Assembly (NCBI GenBank): GCA_945859605.1
Contig: OX243817.1
Coordinates: 19,995,134 to 20,059,133 of the forward strand
Length of the DNA: 64,000 bases
DNA from: Lumbricus rubellus
Taxonomy: Eukaryota > Annelida > Clitellata > Crassiclitellata > Lumbricidae
Direction of reading: 5' to 3'
Shown here piece after piece: positions 12,417 through 24,400 of the stretch (within the stretch, counting starts at the first letter, position 1; each line of letters opens with the position of its first letter). A model generated the notes under the pieces. The model did not search any database. It saw only the letters and a list, made by a program, of their open reading frames with translations, and was not told where the DNA came from. Position numbers and translations under genes: made by a program.

Positions 12417-15400
12417 ATGGATCAGTACAGTGCCCAGTCTGCAAGGAAAGAGTACCTGCCAGCGGAATTATCGTCATTTTCCAGTGCTACTGATGACGGC
12501 ACAAAGAAGATTCTAGACAGCTTAGGAAAGTTCAAAACCAGCCAGACTGTGTCTCAGATAAAGGTTCGACCATATCGGTCGAATGCAAGCGACAATGAAT
12601 CGCCCGGTCCTCCTCCTTCTCTCAGCCGTGCAAAGCAGGAAGCAAAAAGCAGAGAGACATCTTCAGGTCGCAGGACATCCGATTCGCAGAAAAACGACGC
12701 TGCAAAAACTTTCCAATCACAGAACTCTCGTTCAGCAACGTCTGCGCGGCATTCGGATGACAGGTCTGCACGTGACGGTAATAGTTCAACCTACAAGCCT
12801 TCAAATTTAAAAGACAATGTTTCGTCGTTGAGTTCACGCTGGGATCTGCGCACATTAGAGATACCGGATCTGCTCACAGTAAAGATACCGAAGAAAGAAT
12901 TGAAAAAGTTTGAGATGCGTGAAACGTTGAAAGACGAGCATCAGGTCGACAGCGGCAACAAGAACCAACGAAATCGTGAAGAGAGCAGCTCCACTGTTGA
13001 GACTGAACCCGTTGAGCACAAGTTTAGTGCATACAAGCGTGATCAGGCTGAGCTGCAGAAGCGTATTGAAGAACTGAAGAGAGAAATTTATGACCAAAAG
13101 TCAAAGATTATTGAAACATCTAGTCATATGAACGAAGTTGCATTGAAATCAGCAAGAGACAGAGAATATATTTCGGCTTCTTCATCGTCTCAAAGGGCTG
13201 CAACAGAAGTTGCTGTGAAATCAGAAAGAGACAGAGAATATATTTCGGCTTCTTCATCGTCTCAAAGGACTGCAACAACAGAAGCATCTAAACGTGAAAG
13301 AAAGGATGATGGGGCTTCTCGTAAATCTGTGGATTACCGACAGAAGGCATCGGAAGAAAAGTCACGGATTAACGAAATGGTTGTTGATGCTGGTAGTGTT
13401 GCCGTGAAATCAGAAAGAAGCAGAGAATCCTTTCGGGCATCTTCGTCTTCGCATGCGACGGGAACTGAGACGTCAAAACATCAATACAAAGACGAAAGGG
13501 TTTCTCATAAGTCGGACGATTATTATCGACAGAAATTGTCTCAAGATCCTCAAAAGAGTGGGTCTGCAAGCACTGGCAGACAGCAAAGGCAAGACAACGA
13601 TAAGAGTCGCAGAAGTCGAAGTTTGGAGCAGAGGACAGAAGGAGGTGAGAGAAATATCAGAAGTCAAAGTCGTGGAGAATTAAGTCATAGCCGTACTTAC
13701 ACAACTACTCGAAGTCGGAGTCGAAATCGAGAGCGAAGTCCACAAAGTCGAAGTCACAGAAGTCGAAGTACTGAAAGACGAAGTCGCAGAAGTCAAAGTC
13801 CTAGCAGTCGAAGTCGCAGAAGTGGATCCCATGACAGAAGAACTAGCAGTATGAGCAATAGCGTACGAGATGGTGCTAGCAAGGACAAAGCACACGTGAA
13901 ACAGGAAGAAGTGACGATGAGGGAAAGTTCAAATTTACCCAGCCGTCATGACCAAAGGCATAACAGTCCTGTGGTTGGGTAAGTAGTAGAGTTTTGTATC
14001 TTCTTTTCCTTCTGGCTAGAATTAATCCCTCGTCAGCCACTCAGATTCTTTGTCTCCATGTTGTTCTGTCTCCACCGTCTTCCTTTTTCAGATGAAGAAG
14101 CTCCATGTCCTGCTGAATCGTGTCACTCCATCTCTTCTTCTGCCATCCACGGCTGTGGCGTCCCTGTACTTCTGCTCGCACGATTATTTTGATGCTACCG
14201 CCCTCATCCGATCGCTCCACATGTCCATACTACCTCAATTAGTAGAGTATTGTATATCAAGAACTTGTTAATATCGGTTTTATTTGTAAACTGAATATTG
14301 GTCCTAAAAATTCGGTTTTAAACCAGTTACCAGTTTTTATTGTAATCCATATAAACGTGTTATGATGCTAGTCATATATTGTTATATTCCAAGTTCCACT
14401 CTATATATATATTATTTAGTGCATTGTCTTCCATCGAGTTGTCTCTTTGGAGTTTCCTTTGGAAATTTCTGATGAGCCAATTATTCTACAGATCTATATG
14501 TACTTTTAGTTTTTGTGCCTATGCAGCTTTGCATTAAATTTTCATCCTCTGGCCTTATGGCTTCTAATTTAGTTGGACTACATTGTTGGCTGCTGTTTGT
14601 TTTCCTTGTCCTCCTCGTGTCTTTTATGCTGCATTGTTCGCTGATAGGTATGTTCCTCCCCCATCTCCACTCTTTATTTCGTTACACATCTTCATCTTTC
14701 AGCTATTTTGTCATTTCGAGTGATGTTCACTTTTCATCAGATTCCCTTCTTTTTTGATCAATGGCTACATGTTAAACATTTAATGGACCAAACCTTTCAG
14801 TGTTGACAGTAGAAACAAAATTAAAAGTTTCTTTTATTTTTTTCGTTTTGATTTGCACTGCAGAAAGAAAGAAAGGTCTCGATCGAGGAGTCCACACAGT
14901 CCTCCGCACAATAAAAGTCACCATCATCGTTCAGTCGATGAATTCGCAGACGACAATCGAAACGCAATGAACAAATATCTGAGCAGCCGCCATTCTCCTC
15001 CAAAAATGGCTCACTCAGAAAGTCGAGATTCACCTAAAGGGTTGTCCAGGTCCCGTCGAAGTCCATCAAGCGTTTGCTCGTTTGAACTTGACTGGCCTAG
15101 ATCGCCATGCCAACCAGGGATGAACCAGAGAGCAAGGGTTGACTGCGTGAGTCCAATGAGCCAGCTGTATGCATCAGGAGAAGCCAGGATGTACCAAGAT
15201 ATTGGCGTTCCAGTTCAGAGGAAGACGGAGGATAAGGATGGCGGTAAATTCGCCAAGGACTGGCTCGCGTCCGGCATAATGGGTCCGAGACTCCTCGTGA
15301 AACGGTAAGCGTGTCGTACACTTAACTTTTATGTGATGCATTTCATAGTTTAATCCTTTATCCGTTCATTTTTCCCGTTAAGCCAGTGTTTTCAGCGGAT

Positions 15401-18400
15401 ATTCTCGGGGCAAACGGGTAAAGGGTTAAAGAGTAGCATGATTTTAAAGTTGAATTAGCATTTCACTGAAATTTTAGTATTGATCTGATTATGCTTCATA
15501 CCCTGCATTGTAATTGATCAATGAGCTATAAAATATATTAACCCTTCAACGACCAGCGTGTACTAAATGCATTGAAAACATATGTAGCTGGTCGTTAAGG
15601 GATTAACAAAAAGTGTCTTGCTGTCAGAAGATATAGGGAGCAAAGTTGATAAGTGGAGATGGCTTCTTTCAGGGATGCTCAGCGCAACAGTGTGATCAGC
15701 ATCTGGGCAGAAAGAACAATTGACTGCTTTGAAGTGATCCGCACCATCGGCCGAGGAACGTATGGACAGGTGTACAAAGCGGCCGACAAGGACAAAAGTT
15801 TGTCTTATCTATTGTTGTCTTTGTAGTCATGATCATTAATTGTCTCTTGGACTGTTTCAATTCAGATTTACATTTCAGTATGACTTTGCGTACAATAGAA
15901 GTTTTTGCAATAATGATAACGATAATTGTCATCATTGTTAGTCATCACTTTGATTGGAGTCGCGTAATTCATTTGCATTGATCATTGCTTCTGCCAAGTC
16001 AAGTAAATCATTGAGTCAACCTTAACTTCAGTTATCAAATGTTGTCAGGCAGCTAAAGTCGGTTGTTATTTGAGGATATATATGATTTGTTGTTACAGTT
16101 ATAAGTTATTACAGAAATTGTGAAATATTATGGCTGACTCCTGAGCAGTTATTGAAGGGAAACACCGGGTCTTAAAGTGAATCAATTTCATCTTCTTTGA
16201 TTATTCTAGATCTGCTGGTCGCAGTTAAGAGAATCGTTGCGAGTAGCAAACACGGTTTTCCCTTATCTGCCGTGCGTGAGATGACGTGCTTACATCTGCT
16301 CGACCATCCGAACATCATCCGATTGCTAGAGATAATTCGAGATACGAAAGGCAAAGAGTCAGCAGAAATGATGGGTTAATGGCATTTTATGCGTTTTCTT
16401 TCTGTTAAATTAAATTACTGTTTACTCAGCTGTTTAGCTTATTGAAATAGTGTTAAGTAGATTGACTTAACCCTTTAATGACCAGCATGTACTAAAATGC
16501 ATTGGTAACATATGTAGCTGGTTGTTAAAGGGTTAAGGTGATAGATTTGCAGTTGCCTAATATTTAGCCAAACCTATACTACAGTTTATTTAGTTAAATG
16601 TTAGCAAGCATTATTGCATGTTTTAATGTTTTATATCGGTCCGATGGCCCTGCTCAATTTTCAATGAATTGATTGCATGACATCTTTCACCACAGTGATG
16701 TTGTTTTGCTTGAATCTTGACTTTGGTTGGCTGCCTGAGAAATGCCCTGCCAGTTGGCCACGTGACATGTGCAGTATAAATACATGGGTTTAGCCTCATC
16801 TGTGAGTTTCATGTATCAATTACCGGTTTATATACTGTGAAAAACTAATTCTGGTTAATGTTAAACTTATTGAGTAAAAGTTTCATACAAAGAGAAGCTT
16901 AACAAAACTAATCTAGTTCTCCCCTGTTGCTTAGAGTTTAGCTTTAAAGATGCTTAATTTTTTGTCAGGTATGTACTACTACGTCTACGAGTACGTTGCT
17001 CACGACTTGAAAGGTATCATCGAATCGAAGCTCGTTAAACTGTCGTCTGATGACATCAGTGGCATCATGATACAACTACTCAACGCTGTCGACTACTGCC
17101 ATAGTCATAATCTCGTGCACCGTAACATTAAAAGTTCAAACATCCTGATCAACTACCGGTAAAATATCATAATTTAAGCTGTATAGCTTATTGTTACGTT
17201 GTGTGGAATTGTAATTAATGCCAGTATGGAATTATTTAACTATTTTTCACTTGCAACTGTCATGCGGGTGATGTCTTTCATTGCATGTTGGCTAGTTGAC
17301 CTCTTCCAAGTGCTGTTATTTGGATTTGGACGATGTTTTTTGATGACATGGTACTGTTCATTCATTCATTCAGAGCATTTATGTAGCACAAGAGTGTATG
17401 TCTAACCTACGATGAGGATTGACGTATGATTGGAATATATAAAAATAAATGGAGGGAATTAAAGGTGTCCACAAGAGAACTGTAGGTGCTAGGAAGAAAC
17501 CGGAGAATGCAAAATGACCTACATTTTTACATTGTTATGGGTCATTTTAATCAAAAGGAACATGTACATGGGATAATTGGATTTGATTTTTTGCTCGTTG
17601 TGTAGCGGTGAACTAAAGCTGACGCAGTTTGGAATGTCTCGGATTCTGCACAATTCAAATCAAAAGGATCGACCGTACACTACGACGGTGACGAACTTAT
17701 GGTATCGATCGCCAGAACTTCTGCTTGGTTCAGACCTTTATGAAACGACTGTTGACCTGTGGGGCTGTGGGTAAGGAAATCTAATTTGAAATTATCATTT
17801 CATTGCTGCAGGGCTGTTTTTAAGGAATTTTTTGAACTGCACAACTCCTTCTTTCCTTTCCCATCATCCATGATAAATTACTTCCAATCGGAGGAAAATG
17901 GCCTTTTTTGCTAGTTTTAACTGTACAGAAGTGCTTCAACAACTGCACATTTTGTGCACAGCTGCACATTTAAAAAAGCCCTGCATTGCTGTATTTGTAA
18001 TTTAAAAATGTGAACTTTTAAAGACTCAGCTGATGCTGGTAAGTGTTTTATTAATTATAATTGACTTATCTGATAGTAGAATAAAAATTGGCGATATCAT
18101 TTTGTTCCAGTTTTAAGCCAGTTTGTTGCTTGTGTTTGATAGTTAATGTGCCTGGCTGACTATTAGTTTGGCGTAAAAATATTTTTAGTCTGCGAGAATA
18201 AAATATAATATTTGATAGTTAAGGCTATTTTACTTATCTATTACAGTCGTCCCATTCTACACTAATTTCCTGTTTGTTCTCTACTTTTGCTTTGACTTCA
18301 TGCCATTTGTCTCACCTGCCTATCTATTATTAGTTTCTATTATTTGTTTCTGTTCTGCATAGTAGTTAAGTTGTCCGCTTGTGATTTTAAAATGTTTTAT

Positions 18401-21400
18401 AGCAAACTTAATTGACTTTAGTTCTTTCCATTATTTTTATAGACCGCTGATGAAACAGTTTACCAGTCGAAAGCGCTAAAAAAAAAAAAAAAAATTTAAA
18501 AAGGGGTTATGCTACTAGAATAGTTGTTGCAACTATTAAAGCTGGCTGTCAACCAACCAGTCAAGGTGTTGTGGTTAGAATCTTTTTTCAAGATGTTTTG
18601 TATTAGACATTTTAGTTATATTTGCCCAAATGTTAACGCTGTTCTGCTGGGCATGCTTATTGTGTCACCTGTGTTAACCCTTTGAACCCGGCTGACCGCT
18701 TTAGCGGGACGTTATCCATAGAGTTACGGGAGCTCAGGGTTCAAAGGGTTAACATGCAGAGTCTTCAAAGTTGCTGAGCTATTTGCGAATGCTTGTTTCT
18801 GTTTTTCGCATGTAGTTGTGTGATGGGCGAGATGTTTCTGCAAAAGCCGCTGTTCCCTGGTCGTGATGACCTTCATCAGTTGCATCTGATCAGCATACTC
18901 TGCGGTTCACCAAGTACAGATACCTGGCTGGACGTCACCCTTCTGCCCCTCTTCTACACGATCAAATCACGCGCGCATCACCCACGCAGGCTTCGCGAAG
19001 AATTCAGCTTGTGAGTAGTCTTCAGAATTGTTTTCATGTATTGCACTTGTTTAGAGCCTCATATGGGTTTTGTTGACAAAATTTTTGATGCTTTGCCTTC
19101 TTGGTCTTTTACTCACACTATGTATGGACCTTTGAGAATTTTTTTAAAATTTATGGGATAGCGTTGCTTTAGCTATTCTAAATGTTAGATTTACTATTTT
19201 GTTTTGACTACAACATGTGCATAATGCATGTGTAGTATTATACATGTACAAGCTTAATAATTGTAAAAACTTGCAATGTTTAATGGTAACTGAAAGTCCT
19301 AAATGTCATTTATAAACTGATGCCTTGTCATTTCCTAAAAATATAATATGTAAAGGGATTAAATAAATTTTAAGTGCCATTTAATTGTAGCTTGCCTGTA
19401 GCTGCTCTTGATATGCTCGATTTGCTTCTCACTCTCGATCCAAAGAAGCGCAGCACTGCAGCTGAGGCACTTCGCATGGACTGGCTGCGAGATATCAACC
19501 TTAACAAGCTGCCCCCAATTCAGTGAGTGGCTTTTTTCAAGTGCGTTTATTTTCAGTAACATAGCATTACTGTCTGTCATAGTTATCAGTAGTCTTGACC
19601 AGTTTTAGGATTTGGAGTGCGAGCAAAAGTAGATGGTCAGATTTATATTTCATTTCTTTCTGTCATCGTAATTCTGAAGAAATAAAAAGTAATAGCTTCT
19701 AATTTGTTGTGAAATTTCTGTTGACAGAAAAGTGTTATAATAAAAGATCTTGTTCTGTGAGGGGTTTCAAGAAGGTGATGTTTATATGATTATGTGAATG
19801 CAGCTGCAATGTATTTTAATTTTCCAGTGACTTTGTGTAGTTCATGACATGGGACAGTTACGAGTTTATGGATTCATTGCCCTGATTCTTTGGGGTTAGA
19901 AAATTTCCTTTTCTAGGGTAATTCCCATGGTTATTCCCCACGCAAATTGTCATAAACTAATAACATCAGGGTATGGACAGTACAATAATGTGCTAAACAA
20001 TTGTTCATTTAAATTATATCTGCAAATATTGTAATGTCTGTGTTTATCAAGTCCAGAAATTGTCCTTGGGGGGAAAATGTCCAGATTCTGTGTGTTCCTA
20101 AGGTTGCATTAGGATAAACGTCTTGTTTTCTTTTTCTGCCTGTCCTTGATATTCAAACCGGGTGAGCACTGTTTGAAAGTGTAAGATTTGATTAATTTGA
20201 CAATGTTTACATAAATGTATATCTCTGACTTATTTATTATTACCTCTCTTATTGCGCCTCTGAGTAGACTTCTTGAAGAGGTGCTATATAAGTTTTCGCA
20301 ATGAATGAATGTACCATTTTTATGGTGCACATTAGGATTTATCTTCACTGTATCTTGATTTTTTTCTAATGAAATAATTGTTTTTGGACAGCTTACCGAA
20401 GACAGTTGACTGTCATTCTCTGTCGGAAGAAGAGTCGAAGTCAGAGTCGAGAATTGAACCTGCACCGATCGAAGTGAAGCGACCTCTGAGTCCCGACACG
20501 TCGCAGCAGGATGACAGAGCCATGAAGAGACGAGAGCTAGGTAAGAGTGGTTTGTGTGCACAACATAAAGGTAAGTTTTGTCTGTTTTTAGCAGTCCAGT
20601 GCAAACCTTTGGTGGATCATGTTTCTAACAGGTGGTATGGTGTGAAAGTTGGAATCCTTATGCATCCTGTGTAATTGGGATTTTGTATAAAATGTATGTA
20701 AAGAAGTGTTTTGCGACTGTTGGCTTGTATTTCGGGTCATCTGGAGAAACGGCATTCGACGTCAGGATTACTGCGTTTGAGAAAAACATCGTGCAAGTTA
20801 CAGAAAAGCATCATTTACGTACTCTAGCTATTATCCACACTGCCTGACTCTGTAAATACTTGTTTGTCAAAAGGATTTAAATAAAGTTTTGTTTGGTTTC
20901 ATGAAGAAAATAGGATAAGTATGCAGGAGGAATTAAACAATAGAGTGATAATCAATATGTGCTACCAATGCCTACCATATTTCCTTTTGTTCTGCGGTTG
21001 CTCAGGATGTTGCTGCGGATGTTCAGTAGTATATAATCCCCCCCCCCTACGGGGTGTGGTGGTGTAGGGGTATGTTCGGTGCCTTGGAGCCAAAGGAAGG
21101 CTGTGGGTTCGAATCTACCTCAAGCCGCCACGTAGGGACCTTGAGCAAGTCCTTCACTCGCAATTGTTCATGCGCTTTGATGTAAAACTCCAATTCAGTG
21201 TCTGCACAGGGACCTTGAGCAAGTCCTTCACTCGGAATTGTTCATGCGCTTTGACGTAAAACTTCAATTCAGTGTCTGCACTGTAGTTCGGAGCGCCTCT
21301 GAGTAGAAATTTTGAGGACACGCTATGACAAGTGCTCACATTTGAGACACAAGCTGGGTGCTCATTTACTCAATAGATTTTGAAATGCGTAAACTCGTAG

Positions 21401-24400
21401 CATGAATGTATTGCAGGACCAGCTCTACAACTTCGGATGATTATTTTTTCTGCCTGATGACAGGCAATGATGTGTTAAAATGTTTGTGCATAGCAGCTGT
21501 GTTAACAGTTGGAAACTGATAATTTCCTAAATATTTACCTTAAGTTTGCAGCATTAAAAGTGCAGGACATTTTAAGAAATAATTTTGTTCTTTTACTTCT
21601 AAGTACCTGTTAAAACAAATGAAATTAATGATTTCCTGAGCAGTATGTGAACTGTAAAGTTTATCTGTGTTTATACCATGTTGAACCGTTTTTTAAAAGT
21701 AATGCAAATAAACGTAATATATGCTATTCAACTTGTCTGACCACAGATTTTGTGATCAATTACATTGTGTGAATTTCTCTGTTGACTGTGAAGTCAATAA
21801 TTAATTTGACTTAATAATTTAGATCTATCAATAATTTATATTAATTATGTTATACCATTTGTGGTTGCATGTAAACGATATTTCGGCGAAGAGACCAGCA
21901 ACAGCGAGTTGTTGCCTGCGATTTGTTATGGAGTTTCTGAAGTGTACGAATTCTGTTATCTACTGAACATTTTCTATGTCTTCCATTATCACGGACCAAG
22001 CTCAGCTTCTGGTTCCCGCTTGTGGACTGCTATCCGACAGCGCCATTGATTCTCAGTTGTTGGTCCTGCAACCTGGGATGGCCTCCCCCTGTTACACTGC
22101 GGCCACTACACTTTGTTCCTGAAGATTCTTAAAACTGTCCTATGTAGCTGTAGTTGGACCGGGTGGGCTTCTGAGTAACCTACCTTGAAGAAGCGCTACG
22201 TAAAACTTCATACATAATAACTATCAAGACCTGTTCGTTGGCGATTTCTCTTAATGGTTCTTCAGCTGTCTGAATTTTAAATTGTGGAATTTTCTAATGT
22301 GAAAATCTCTCTTTTATTGTTAGGAATATTATACTTTTGTAATTGTTAATTTGTATGTTGACCTATGTGCCAAATGTATTTTATGTGCTGTTGTTTAAAA
22401 TCTTGTTTCTTTTTTATGTGAGCAATGTAAAATTGTATAGTGTAAGTTACCAGGTAAGTAAAAAAAAAGTAAAGTCCCATCCCGTTCCATGAGGAACATA
22501 GGGAGGCGCTCATCTCCTTTTCCATAGCCCTGAGCCAGCAATGGACGAATCCCAAGGTCCTGGACACGGGGCCAGTGTATCGCAGGACTTGCTGTTTACT
22601 TCCCAGCTTACGCCGGTACCAAATTATACTGTTTGGTGACAGAGGCACGTGTGCGTAAACAACTTGCCCAAGGTCGTTACTCGGAGTCGAACCCGCAACC
22701 TCCCGCTCTGTGAGCGGACGCGTTACCGTTCCGCCACCAGGTCGCACAGTTACCAGGTAGTATGTATAATTGTATATACCATTATACCTAGGCAATTGTT
22801 ATAGTGCCCCTCGTGGTTGGACAGACCGAAAATGGTACTCAGGTTTTGATGATATGTAATGAATTATAAGGAAACCGAGAATCATTAACAGACTCTTGAA
22901 ATAACTTTAAAGTAGAGCCTCTCATATAAAGAAATTCGAATAGCAAGTTAAATCTGCTTGTGACTGACTGATCTTTCAGACAAAACAGTGACCTGCTTAG
23001 TCGGGCTATGCACATTGTATTGTATTAAAACATTTATAAAGCACCTCTACTAGGGTGAACAGTTCAGAGGCGCACATGCACAGGAATTGCTAGTTATTCA
23101 CAGGACTCGTTAGGAAGTATAAAACCATCCGAACAGAAGTTCTGTTGTCGAATGAAAGTTTTTATATTATGGTTTATCATTCCTTTACTGTTACTGCATA
23201 ACACAGAATATTGCTATTTAAAATGTCTCTTCTGTGATGATAAGATGTCATGCAATGCATACCTATTGTGAAGCAACTGTTTGCGTTGAAAAGAAGCATT
23301 TGAATGCAAACTGACTGTGTAGCCCAACATTTTGTTCAACCATTGAGTAAAACAGTATTGGGCAAAGAAGTTTGTCATCCACATTATGAGAAAACTTTTG
23401 GAATGGTAGGTAAGGTAACCATAGAACTTTCCACTGTAGCTAAAGTTAAGCAGATTGTGAATGCTGCTACAGTCAGAACCATTTTGTGTTGTCTTGGAAT
23501 AAGAAATTCTGTTGTTGTACATGAATGGTAAAAGCTCGCACCAGTAAAAGTGATGTCTTAAAAGAACGGGAACTAATATAGCTAGAATGCACATATACGC
23601 TATTTTTCATGTAAATGTACTGCTTGAAATTTACCAAAGCCAGCTATACCTGTTGTCAAATAGCATTGTCTTCTGAAAAGTTTTAACAGAGTTACTGTTG
23701 ACTGTGACATGATGCCAAAGTTGTATTCTATATTAATTTCTAGAATTGTGCTTCAATATGAAAATTAGGCAAAATTTGCTTTGATGTCATCTCCATGATG
23801 CTGTGCCTACAATAATTATATGCCTTCTTGTCATACTGATGTTTACATTAGAATTTATTACTTTTAAAAGCATGATGTATAATTGTATATGTTGTCAAAT
23901 AGCATTGTCTTCTGATAATTTTTAACATAGTTGACTGTGACATGTGCCTATAATAATTATATAATTATATGCCTTCTTGTCATACTGATGTTTACATTAG
24001 CATTTATTACTTTTAAAAGCATGTATATGATAATTACTTTTTTGGAATGTTGGTGCAGGATTGTGTGGAATTGAGCAGATGATTATGAAGCTGTTTTGTA
24101 TTTTACATCTAAAACACAGCACTGCTTAAATTAAATTGTCTTTGCTCTGCTTAAAATTGCTTAGTGTTGAATAGTGTTGATATACTACAGATAAATTGTC
24201 TTTAGGATTAGCTCTGCGTGAGGCTGTTGACGCTTTGCAACAGAGACCGCCACCAATGGATGTCCGTTCACCCGTACCAACCCCAGAGCCATCAACCGTG
24301 GAAAGATCGACTCCCGAAATGCCAGCAGCGCCTTCAAAGCCGAAGTTGCTCAACCTCGTTGTGAAGGACTATCAGCACCAGACGGTGTCGCCACCCAAAA

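Noticed and set aside
13680..13895. Minus-strand Ser/Thr-rich ORFs opposite the pseudokinase exon 1
   Set aside because: They are shadows of the RS-repeat coding sequence on the other strand.
20632..20847. A possible alternative last exon of the pseudokinase in intron 9
   Set aside because: The ORF shows no relation to CDK12 tails. An AATAAA-like word near 20,878 exists, but without transcript data there is no support.
23214..23594. A 126-codon minus-strand ORF in intron 9
   Set aside because: No recognisable motif, low-complexity composition, and antisense inside an intron. I see no support for a gene.
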